Shown piece after piece: positions 12,867 to 25,100 of a stretch of 64,000 nt of DNA. This DNA is from Antedon mediterranea (lineage: Eukaryota > Echinodermata > Crinoidea > Comatulida > Antedonidae): the NCBI RefSeq assembly GCF_964355755.1, contig NC_092673.1, forward strand, positions 8,871,001 to 8,935,000, read 5' to 3'. Each line of letters begins with the position of its first letter. Position 1 is the stretch's first letter. The notes beneath the pieces were generated by a model that was given only the letters and a program-made list of their open reading frames with translations, had not been told where the DNA came from and did not search any database. A program made the translations under genes and the position numbers.

Positions 12867-13733
12867 GATTTTGTTATATAGAAAAGAAGCTGATTTTGTA
12901 TATGCATTCAAAGTATAAGGTTTGATAATGTTGTGAAAACGAAAACACACAAACCCACAAGACTAAAATACCTTTGTTTAAGGAAGAGCTTTCAGTATAA
13001 TAAATAGTAACTTTAGACGCATTACAGTGTGTTACAAACATGGTGTAGTATATTGTTTATTTTAATTTGTAAAACGTATTGGTCTCGTTACGCATGTTAT
13101 TGCGGTTATTACCGCCCATTACCATCCATAAATATAATATTTTGGTTGGCTTTTGGTAAGAAATGTATTGATACACCCTCGATGTATAAAGTACGTAATT
13201 TATAATGGACTTTATTACATTTTACTCATGCTATTATTACGCAGCTAATTAATCATGCATCGGTTCTATACATAAATGAAAGAAAAGAAATAAATTTTAA
13301 AAAAATAATTTACAAAGGAGAGAGAAGAGAGAGAACCCAAGAGATGGTTCATTCGTTTCAAGGGAATACGGGTGTTTTGGAAGAAAGGTAGGCCTATACT
13401 GTACAAATAATCTCAATACCAACACAAATAATAATTGAGAACTTTTACATTTAAATTGAATAAATTGCGTGTAATGTAAAAATTCGATTGCAGTGTCGTA
13501 GTTATAAAAGTAATTCAGACAGGTCGGCAGGACACTCACTTCTCGCGCAGCTTTCAGGGTCAGCGTCTGTTAATTAATTGATTAATTGAAATTGTTTTAT
13601 TTCTAGCCTAATATGGATTATATTTATCCACAAAATACTTAATGAAGTTTAAGTTGAAGTTGAATTTATCCGTCACGACTAACTTCATTAAATAATTCAA
13701 TAGTAAATACTTCATCCTATTCAATAACTCTAC
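12867..13733. other. Convergent intergenic region between genes B and C
   Basis: This holds the 3' flanks of gene B (+) and gene C (-). The gene C side has TTTATT at 13596-13601 (AATAAA on the minus strand), about 133 bp past its stop, as a plausible poly(A) signal. I see no further gene here. Confidence 0.45.
12999..13004 (+). promoter_or_regulatory. Candidate poly(A) signal of gene B
   Basis: AATAAA 133 bp downstream of the gene B stop at 12866. It is the first such hexamer in the 3' flank that I see. Confidence 0.45.
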
Positions 13734-15990
13734 TTAATAGGCAATAGGCCGTACCTTCATTTCAGTGGCTTTCAATGAATAAAAAATTCGACCACTAGAA
13801 GAGGCACTGCTTCCACCCTTCCATTCAATGCCATCATCTCTAAGGGAAGTGTATCTATCCGTTTGATAATATTTTCCGTTAAGATTACATTCATCACAAG
13901 CCCTAAACCACCAACCACCACTATGTAAAACAGCACAATTTGCTGATGAACTTATGTCGTTGTCCCTGTCGTAGGTTGTAAATTTCTGGTTTTTATGGTA
14001 TGATAATCTATCGGGTGCAGTCCCACTAAGATATAGGTCATAGTTTAACCTATAAAAATCATCTTCACTATGGACATTGAAGTTTGAGTACTTGGCAAAG
14101 CTTTTCGAGTCATGCCAGTCCTCCATATCGATGCGTAGTGTGTAAAGACCCTGTCTTGTCAAGTAATGCATGTAGTCGTTTCCAAGCCAATGTTCTCCCG
14201 TCGTGGCTCCAAAGCCTTCTTTGTAGTTTTGCCAAGTTCGATTGAAGCCAATGGTACCATCCATGCGACGTTGAAATACGGTCCAACCACCACCATCAGA
14301 AAACATATCGCAGTAAACTCGGAACTGACTGTGGTAACCTCTAGGTTGGATCTTGTAGGGTCCGCTTGTTGCTTTAGAATTACGTCGTTTGACATCAGCA
14401 CAGTCGACAGGGATTGGTTCGGAGCACTCTATGATAGGCAATCAAAAATTAGGTTTTAGGATAAATAATAGGCTAAATCTTTTCTATTTTTTATGCAACT
14501 TGTTTGTTGGCCTATTATTTTAACATAGCGTTAGCATGCCGGTGTGCTGAAATACTGAAATCATTTTAATGTCATAATTATATTGTATTGTTATTCTTCG
14601 TACACAAACAAAGTATGCTAATTGCATGATATAGAGTTTCCAACTTCAAAAAACGAAATATAAGAATAATTTATTTTGTTTTGTCAAAAAGGAGAGTGAG
14701 TATAAACTACTTATATAAATATTAAAAGGGCGCTATTTTAAAATATTATATTATAAAATAAAAATATACTAATGGCATTTCCTGAAAATGTAAACCTCAT
14801 CTACTTAACGATATTAAAAATAATCGTTAAATTAACCACAAATAATTTTAAGACATTTTCGGTCAAGCACAGTGTTGTTATTTTTCTAGGAAATAACCTC
14901 GTTGTAATAATAGGGGGACTTCTAATGGGTTTCTAGTTTAATTGATGATAAAGACGTTTTTATTATGATGTTTTCTCTATTGTAGAAGAAAGGTTAATAG
15001 CGACACAATAAGCACGAATTCGGTCACGAACCTGATCCTCAAACGGTGCAATTGATATGTCTTAAAAGGGAAATAACAAGTGATTAACATGTTTAAGCAG
15101 GAAAACAGATCGCAATAAAAATGATAAAACAATGATCAGATACAATTTAGTTTATTTCTGAAAAAGTAATTTACTTTTTTTTGTTCACTTCATTGTGCTG
15201 AAATAAGCTAAAAACAGTTTCAAATCCAAGACATTCGTCATAAAAAAAATGACGAGAAACAACAAGAAAAAGGAAAGAGTAGATATATTAATTTTACATT
15301 TTTGTTTTTCCAAAAGTGAAAACAAAAATAACTAATAGGCCTAACTAAATAAATAATACCTGATACCTGTGGGCGATATGTTATAAAATTATGGTAAAAA
15401 GTGAACATTTTTGGCATCCAGTTGTTATAAAATTATGGTAAAAAGTGAACATTTTTGGCATCCAGTTGTTATAAAATTATGGTAAAAAGTGAACATTTTT
15501 GGCATCCAGTTCACAGCTCATTCACAACCGATCATTCCAAGTCTAGACTTTTCCCGAGAAGTCTGAATTTAATTTTTCTTCTTCTGTTAGTCTGCCAGCC
15601 GGCGTTTCAATTTTTATCTTGAAAATATTCTAGATTCGAGCTCAAGTATTATTAAGTCTAGAACTTAAAACTACATCTACTACTACATATCAACTTTGCT
15701 TATTGTTTCTGAAATCACGGTAAAATAAGATAATGTGGGGCCTACTTACCGTTAACACTTTGCAAACTGTCATGTGTGACGATTTTTTGCGCATCGCTAA
15801 GTATGCCACAATCGCAGGCTTTTTCTGATGCTGTTAGCAACGTACGTACAGATTCTAATTCTTTTAGCATTGCGTCACAAGACCCGTCAACAGTAGCACA
15901 TTCTGCAGCGGTTGGTTTATCTTGATTTACAACATTTGCAATAGCATATCCAACAACAGCAAAAAATAACAATGCACTTGTATATGCCAT
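13734..15990 (-). CDS. Gene C: secreted fibrinogen-related protein (ficolin/FREP-like)
   Basis: Two exons on the minus strand: 15990-15750 (start ATG at 15990) and 14428-13734 (stop 13736-13734), joined in phase 1 with a GTAAGT donor and a CATAG acceptor. The product is 311 aa. The N-terminal exon gives a signal peptide (MAYTSALLFFAVVGYAIA) and a short region with several Cys and a possible short helix (LKELESVRTLLTASEKAC) that may oligomerise. The FReD is encoded without introns and looks intact: YCDMFSDGGGWTVFQRR, GEHWLGNDYMHYLT, the calcium-site run YDRDND and GGWWFRACDECNLNGKYY. The calcium site distinguishes it from genes A and B. It probably binds acetylated sugars outside the cell, as ficolins and tachylectins do; this is inferred from family. 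An in-frame ATG at 16008 could add six residues; I prefer 15990 because the signal peptide then starts cleanly. Confidence 0.85.
15381..15512 (+). repeat. Tandem triplication of a 44-bp unit
   Basis: Three essentially identical 44-bp copies start at 15381, 15425 and 15469, each beginning TTATAAAATTATGG and ending GGCATCCAGTTG or a close variant. They lie in the gene C intron. The near-identity implies a recent origin. Confidence 0.9.
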
Positions 15991-18900
15991 AGTGCTATAT
16001 AAAGTCAATTATCTTAACGATATGATTATAACTTATGACTTAAAACGTTGGCAGTTTCACTTGAACTATTTAAAAATGCATGCTCACCAACACGTATACA
16101 TTAAATGTCTCCACGGAAAGTTTGTGAATATTTATGTACGTCATTAGTGACTGACGTTTACTTGGACTTACGCCAGGTAAGTTTGCGGAAAGTAATACAA
16201 ATGTCAAGATCCACAGTACAAAAAATAATAGTTTGTTAATCTTTCGATATAACACAAAAGTGGGTTAGATTGACACCAATACAAACTAGCCAATTTGCAA
16301 ATGAATGTTATATACAAACGATAAATTATGTGCAATTAAGTGATTTGTTAATTTTATCATAGGCTTTTAATTCTCTATTAAATAATATAGGCCCTATATG
16401 TAAAGTTTCTATGTTTCATAATAGACCTACCTGAACTTGAACTTATCTTTATAATATAGCAATTCATTATCATTATAAATAAATAGAAGTTGAACATAAA
16501 AACATCGCTTATAAAAAATACGAAACATTGCACTCAAAAGTTATACTCAAAAGTTAGCAAGGTAAATAAAGTTCATGAAAACACAATGGTTTGTAATAAA
16601 TGATTTTGATCTTTTAGTTTTATATATTATTGGTAAAAACAAAACATTACTGTGTTGGAGATAAAATTAAAATAAAATCTAAGCCTACTTTGCGCATTGG
16701 TCTAAGAAAAAATTATCTGATGTATTAGCCTATATAAACATGGTCAATTTTTGAGATCCATGAGGGGTCATTAGAAATCGTGACTCGTTCATAATCGTTA
16801 ATAATTCAGTTTTATTTACACATTTTTGATCGGCTTAATATTTACTTTTATTACTTTAGATGCTGTTGAGGTTGTAGACAGAGGATATTATAAAAGGTAT
16901 TTTCTATAAAAAAAAACCTGCAATTTCTTAATCTTTCATAATAAATTCACCAAATAATTGTTTTTGTTTTCTTTATAGCACAAATTCAATAGGCCATTAA
17001 TTGTTCCAGTTAAAACTCGTTTGTACAACCCGCTATAGAACAATTTTTTTAACTGTTATTGGTGCCTTTAAAACAACAAGTTTCAAACATTGGACTGTTT
17101 CCAATGTTACAACTTCTAACTACTTCAATTTTTTTTACCACATCCTCTGTTGATATGCATGTTGCTTGAATAATCTTGTTATTAACTTTTGTTTATTTTT
17201 TTTTGTAGATTACTAAGAATACGCTGTCTATTTTTTTTTTAAGATGACAGTACTAAACTTATTAATCTGAATCCAGTACATTATATTAATTGAAGGAGTA
17301 CACAAGTTACATAAAAAGCAGAAAGGTGCTAACTAAACGAATGGCAAAAATAATAGATCATCAAAGTCGGACCTTATTTCGGTGTGTCTTGTATATAAGC
17401 TGCATCTTTGCCTCACTGCAGTTAGATTAGCCTGATAATATATTTGATCATAATGATTTGATATAGGCCTAGTATTTATAGGAACTTATTTGCCAAACTA
17501 AGTATTGCGAAAAACATTCCTTGTGATTGCTGTCGGTATTGATATTGTTTATGTAAAAAACACATTTATTCAAATACTATACCAACACAAATAACAATGT
17601 TGCTGTTTGTTGCTTTGTTTTTAATCATTTCTTTTCTTCTTAAAAATATTTAATGTATCAATCATGTGCATGCCAACAAATCATTGTTTTTTTTGCAGGA
17701 CTAATAATAATGAAGATCATTTTTTCCTTCTTAAATGTGTGTTAAAATTTTAATTAATTTGTAACAAATTTCTACGTTCTACTTTTAAAATAAATCTTTG
17801 TTTATTATCTACGCCACTACACTGACAATTGTACTTAACAATCGTCAACAAGGACAATAAACCCGATTATAACAATAACGTCTAGTGTTTGTGTTTCGTT
17901 ATGGTTTAAGAGGTCAATCGGTCAGTCTGTATTTTGTTCTTTTTAAATTAGGATATGATTCATCCACTGAGATCAAGTTCAGGGGTTTCATTTATAAAAC
18001 CTAAACGAATAAAACTATAATTACTGTTATGTTGATTTGGCAATTTAATAATGACCGTTAAAACCTATCACTACAATCGATAATTATGAAAATAGGGGAG
18101 AAAATTAAGAATAAATTACGAAACAATGTCGGCAATATTTTCGAGACTGTGAAACAGGATGTCACCTAATTTATTTTATTCATTAAAAAATTAAAATACA
18201 AAAGATTTATAATTAATTTGAATCCAATAATTACCGTTTTGCTTCTGTTTTTATTTATTTTGTTGTTTTTTACGTTTTTATTCAATAATGTACTGTAATT
18301 GATTTAATGCTAATTAAAACACTCACACGCTATATATCTTAATGATTACATTATGAATATTTATTTTACACAAGTTCATACTTTGGAACTGATAAAATCA
18401 CAAATAGTTAGGCCTATGGTTTTAAAAATTAAGTGTTGAAAACAAGTTAAATGGAGTGGGGGTGGGGGTGTAATCATTTGGAATGTTTACATTAATGAAC
18501 AAGAAAGCCACTCCGAGGGTACATACCTCCGCCTACTGTGAAATGCTGTGTACGATTTATTATTATTATTATGTAACCAGCCTTTCAACTAACAATAGAA
18601 CAGTAACGCTAAAAACAAACGGGTGAATTTTAAAAGAAATAGGTTTTTCAAAACTACTCGTATTAAAAAACTTGTAAATTAAATCAAATTATGTTTAAAA
18701 ATTACAAATCACAAATTGCAACTCTTGCCTCTTGTACTAAAATGAAGTTTTTTGGACGAGTAGTTATCGAAAAAATGCAATTTCAGTATAGCCGGCTTTT
18801 GAAAATTCTGTCTTATCTTTTAACACTAGCAGGTCTGAAAATTATACTAAAAAGTTGCCTCCAACAATTAATGGAGTGGTCCTCACAATGTAATGCTGTA

Positions 18901-19196
18901 GCGTTAGGCTAAGGTTTGAAACTCGTTTCTGGTATTTTTTTTTGTTTGTTTGTTATTTGTTATTGGAATTTGAACTCGTTTTAAATTAAGAAATTGCGTA
19001 CTTAATACGTCGTGTGAAAGAGAAATTGTTTTTGTTTGCTGCCATCTATTGACAATAAACTTTTTTCTTTTAAAAATTGGGTTTTTTTCGCCACCGAGGG
19101 CGCACGTGTATTTGATCACCAAGAAGAGCGCGCACAGCTTATATTAATTCAAAAGAAATAAATTAATTAATTAATAAATATTAACTAACTAGAAAA
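15991..19196. other. Divergent intergenic region between gene C and CATSPERB
   Basis: About 3.2 kb of AT-rich sequence with poly-T runs and scattered TAGGCCTA motifs. It must contain both promoters, but I see no convincing TATA box or initiator. No exon-like open frame with splice sites was found. Confidence 0.5.
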
Positions 19197-22100
19197 ATGT
19201 TGTTAAATATATTGCATATAATTTGTGTTTGGTGGTGTATAGGAACATTTTTATTGACAAAATCAGGTTTGTTTTCACAAACAATAGGCCTACCTAGCTA
19301 GGCTAGAGTAGAGTAGGTAGGCCTAGGCCAGGCCTAGCTAGGTAGGCCTAGCTAGGTAGGCCTAGCCTAGGCGGGATCCAGTAAAGTCGCCCCATCGCAA
19401 AGTCGCCCCGACAGTCACTCCAACTCAAAGTTGCCCCATCGTAAAGTCGCCCCAACGCAAAGTCGCCCCATCCCATTATCGATTATAATGTTTATCCTTG
19501 CCTAGGCCTACTAGCTAGGTAGGGAGGCCGGCGCTAATGCCATATGCACATTTTTGTTTTGATTTTTATTTTACAGGTTTTAATGGAGTAATGTGCTTTT
19601 TGAAAATCATTGAAAAATATAGTTCCTTGTTTGAAAGTTTCTAAAAAAGTTTTGAAAATGTTAATTTAATTTGATTTTAAAATTACAGTAGGCCTAGTTA
19701 CCAGAGCCACAATTACGAATCTTCCTTCAACCTACAAATGGATACCAGCTCATTTTTTAGGATAATAAAATAATCAATGTATAAATGTGATATAGTAGGC
19801 CTATTGTATAGATTAGTTAAAATAAACAGCGTTATGTAAGACAATGAGTGTTATAGGCTACTTAATGATCATTTGCATTTAGTGACAAGTATATGTCTAT
19901 TGTTATTTAATATTACAGTATTTTTATGGTTATGATTTTTCAAAATGAAGAAATAAAAAATATTCAAAAAAAAAATCTCATCGCCGATATGATTGTTTTA
20001 CAATTTTACATGGAGGTATTTTAGTAAAATTAGACGCTATATTTTGACCATGGAAAAACCATCGTACAGTATCGTGTGTGTATTTTTTAAAAAGGGGAAT
20101 CCCCGGTCAGCAGAAACATGTAGAAGCCATGGAAGGCGCATCTCCTATTGGTTTTAGAAATTGTGAGTCGCCTTTCAATCAGTGCACAATGAACAAGAAT
20201 ATCGACGCTTCGGAACCATTATGGAACCATTTTCAAGATCAAGTTATCGAAATATACAAAAACAATGGGTGACAGGAAATACTAATTAATTGGTTAATTA
20301 ACATTAAGAGGGCATACAATACTAAGAACTTAAAGATGTATTGTTCCTTGAAACACAAAAAAATGAAGGTCAAAATATTTTAAATTGGCCATACCAAAGT
20401 CACCATAATATTGAGAAAGTTGGTTTTTAGTCGCAATTGTGAGTAGATCAATAAGACCTTGTTTGTCAATTGACAAGTCATATTGCACGTTAAACAAGTC
20501 ATTCTAAAAAAGCTTTCTCAGCGAGGATCTTGATAGTCTCATCCAAGGGAACATTTGTAAATAGTGAGACAACATCATAAGAAACTAGCAGATCATTGGT
20601 ACCAATGGATGCTGAGTGATTGTCCTTAGACAAATCTAAAAAGTCAGGGATTTTAAAGTCATTGCTTGCTAGTGGTTTTAGTTTGTCATCCAACCATTTT
20701 GCTAGTTTATACTTAGAAGACCGACTAAGCCTAGCTGAATATATTTTATAGAAATTTAGGATATTGGCAAAAAGAAAGTTGTGCATCCTGTTACCAACTG
20801 GTGGTAGCTAGGCTGGGGCGGTTCCAACGACATCATCATTTTAGCGGTCACTGAAACACGATGGAAAAATAGTTCTGCGCAAAGGAATTACTTCATTGAT
20901 TATGAAACCGAAGACATTGTCGCGCGTTGTAATGTTTGATGTAAGGTTCGTGAGGCTTCCATGTAATTTCACTTTTCCCAGGTATAACAAATCAATTTTA
21001 AATGGCAATAGACTACTTTACACATTATTTTTCTTTTATTCAATAAACTTACCATTGCAATGTGTTTTTTTTTTCTCTTGTTGCAATGTTGATAGAAACA
21101 TAGTTTTCTTATATACTTAAATTTCATAGATCATAGGATCAAATGGTTAGGCTTCATCGACCATTGAAATACTGTTTTCTATTGTTTTTTAGAATACATC
21201 ATGCGTGTTGGTTCTGTTAGATCACAGGATTGGAGTCTGACCAACAAACTTTATTTAGATGGCTTGTTCCTGGTTAGTACAAAGCTTAATTGGTTTTATC
21301 AATACTGTCTTACAATGTAGTTAGATGGCTCAGTTTGATCTATTAGTCCTGCTGCTATCAATGATTTTAACAAACATTATTATTGTTGTTTAATTAAAGG
21401 TTTGCATGATGAATAAAAATTATGCGAATAAGAATGTTTCTACATTTCGGTTGTTACTACTACTACTGTACTACTACTACTACTACAACCATCGTTTGGA
21501 GATAAACTTGATTTTTGATTTAGACGGCTTATTAGTACGGGTCTAACCTAATGTCCTTATTAAAGATTTTAACCAGCTTTATTTAGATGGCTCAATCTTT
21601 ATAAGCACGGAGCTAACCTATTTGTGTTATCAAAGATTCTAACAGACTTTATTTAGATGACACTTTTCTGATATCCCATACAGAGGTTGTTGAGTTGTGG
21701 CTCATTTGCAGTAATTAACTTTAAATTATCAGTATATCTATCTCTAACATGCTTTATATTATTACATAATGCAGAACATAATTTGTGATGCAGTAGATGA
21801 AGATGACGACAGTGTGATAGGAAACCATGCATTAAGTGAGAGTTTATTTCGCCGTGGACATACACCCACCCTACATATCTTTAATTCAACTTGGTCTAGC
21901 TATTTTCACTTTCCGAGAATAAAGGCAAGAAAATTATCATTGAATATCAAAAACTTAATAAACAAACCTAAATTTTATTTATCATGACAGTTCTTGTAAA
22001 ATATAGTTGAGGTTCACTATAATATCTCTATGGTTGGACCTCCTAATTAATATGGACACCTTAGAAACTATATTTGCTCTTTTCCTATGCACTAATTATT

Positions 22101-25100
22101 TTGTTATCTTACTGTATTGTTTTAGGATCAGTTCAATTGGTTCAGTAAGATTGTAATATTATCTATTCATTAAGTACACATTTTGTATAGAATGGTAAAA
22201 GTTAATTAACTGTACATGCTAAAATATAGTGATATAAATAATAATATTATTACAACTTCTTTGTCATAATTTAAATATTATAATGTTCCATTTTGTTATT
22301 ATCTACAGAGAAATGTTAGCAATGAGACTTGGATGATGACCATTCCCAGAAGCCTTCTTAGCAATTTAAAAGAGGGTAATTTGTATTCTATCAAAATTCC
22401 TTAATAATATGTATTGTAGTCCTACACAGAAAATGTTCATATTATTTGAAATCAAAGATTAAGTTGATTCCAAATATGAATTATACACAATTGGTTTTAT
22501 TTTAAATAACTGAGGAGAAGCATGTGCTGTTTTTATATTTTTCTTACAGATTTTTATGAAGAATTTAATGTTCATGCTATGTTGGACTACAAAATGGAGG
22601 TATTTACAACTAAAGCATCTCTTTTAGACTTGAATAAAGGTAAAAATTACCAATAAATCATTTCATTTACTATATTTTATTTTATAACACACCTGATTGT
22701 ATACTTGCAATTTGATTGGTCAATTATGCATCACGTGTCATTTGGAATTAGTTAAAAAAGTGATATCTAATGGCGATAATTAACACGCTCTAGGGGCGTG
22801 TTGATACAACACGCTATTACACGCATATTCAACACGCCTACATATTCACGCGCATAGCTGAGCGGCACACAACAGTCTAGGGTACAGGTGATGATAGTGC
22901 TGGTTCCGGTTCAGTGAGTAGGCCTACTGGTAGTTTGTTACAAAATATTCAACAACTGCTATGTGAAGACAAACAGTTGATCAGTACTGTCTCAACTACG
23001 ATTAGAAAACATATATTAGCTTCACTGGAGCTGATGCAATCTATTATTTCTGCTGTGTGCAAAAGTGGCAGTAAGTGAGGCCATATTGATCGGGTTACCC
23101 AAGATGTTTATGAAAGTGTTTCCTTTGACAACACTAAAATGGCGGGTGACATACTGTAACTCAAATTAAAACAAAAAATGACCAACTTATAACCGAAAAC
23201 AGTATCTTAAATGATAAACTTGATGATGTGGGAAAATAAAGTAGGCGAAATTGCCTATTATTGCATTGGGTTCCTGAAAACAACCGATAAAACACCCATA
23301 CACTTCCGCTCGAAGTAATCACTTCGTGTATTAGAGAGAAAATAGACCTGAGTGATGTCGACAGAACAACAGATTAAAAAACAAAATCTAAACCGCGACC
23401 AATAATCATAACGTTCACTTCATATATCGAGCTCGATCCGAGGTGTTTCGTAAAAAAAGAGCCCTTAAACAATGTGGTTACTCCATCACAGAAAACTTAA
23501 CCCTTCGCATATAGTAGCGTTGAGGCTGCTTGGTCTATCGATAGTGGTATTATTTGCCTATTATCAAACAAAAAAAAGTCGTCAGGTCTGAACATGATTT
23601 CCAACACCTCAAACACAACTCTTTCTAGCTAAGTACATTTACGTTTTATTTTCAACTAATAAAATTAGTATTATTTTAGATTCATTGATGGTCCAGGAAG
23701 CTAAGAGATACAACTGTTGTTTATTTATTATATCCGTAGTAGTTTAAATTTTGTTAAAGTATTCTGGATGCAGTAATGTTCTACATCCATTTGGATGTAT
23801 ACGTGACTTTTCTCAAACTTAATTGAACTCTTGGACTATCCAAACTCTAATCCATTTACTTTTATTGTTATATTTATTAATCAGTATCATATCAATCTTT
23901 TTATCTATTATTAACAAATTGTTCAACATTGACTATTGTATAATCACAAATGTTTACATTACATCATAATATTTTTTTCAGCACAAGGAATTACCTCTTC
24001 TGTATTATTATTTTATTTCACTTGAAATCAGTTATATATATAGTATTTTACCAGATTTATTACCATACTATTATAGCATTTCTAAGTAGTGACTATTACT
24101 ATCATTGTACCACTGCTTTTACATCATTTTTTATTTGTATTACCTTTTGCAATGTGTGTGTTTATTAGGTTGGGCAGCCAAACCAATCTCTGCAGCTCTT
24201 AAGATAAAGTTTGCTCAAATTTGTTTTTGTATTATACAGTATATATATTTATCTGTTTGTGTATCCTGTTCTATGTCAAATTTTGTACCTCGAGTGAACA
24301 TTCCGACCGACTAGCCGATTAAATATTTTTCCATTCAAGGATATGCTGATGCTTTCACAGCTAATCATAATTCTCATTTTTTAACCAACAAACCTAACAT
24401 TTCCAAATAATATCATCCTGATGAGTTTGCATGTCTCATTAACTGCTAAAAACCCTTAACTTTAAATTTATAAGCTGTTAACATCTCTTTCTTTTCCGTT
24501 TTGATTTAATTTTGATCAATTAGCGAAACTTGGCTAAAATATGACCATCCTCTTGTCCAACTTCCCAACTATCAAGTTGTTTCAATTCTTTATAAGAGAA
24601 GATCTCAATTCTGAATTATCTACCTGTGAATCCATCTTTGTAGAAATGATTAAACCCAACACAAACAATATCATCATTGGAACCATATATAGAGCACCAT
24701 CTCTTGATCCCTTACAATTCATTGATTCATCATTCATTGACTCTATTATATCCAATTTGTCCAAAAAAAAAAACTAGCTCACAATAGAAATAGGCCCTTA
24801 GAAGAACATGTGTTTGCAGTGATTAATTTCAAAAAATTGTCTTTCAATGTTTGTAGAAGCAATACTGCAATGGCATCTTGGAGAAGTATTAGATACATCA
24901 CAACTCTTAGTTACATCTATAAATGACATCAAGTTGATAACAGTTGTTAGTTCCTGTGCTCCTGATGTTGTGCTAGTTGCCGTTGCTGGCATACCATCAG
25001 GTATGTTCTTTTGAAAAACATAGAATTCATCCTTTTTATATTTTTTATAATATTTAAAATTTTTATTATGGTAATGTAAATTTGGCCATTTTTATATAAA

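Noticed and set aside
15995-16004. TATA-like TTTATATA upstream of gene C
   Set aside because: It lies only a few bases before the chosen ATG, too close for a TATA box to direct a transcript that contains the start codon.
20078-20272. 64-aa plus-strand open frame
   Set aside because: It has no start context, signal peptide or family resemblance, and its splice phases do not fit CATSPERB.
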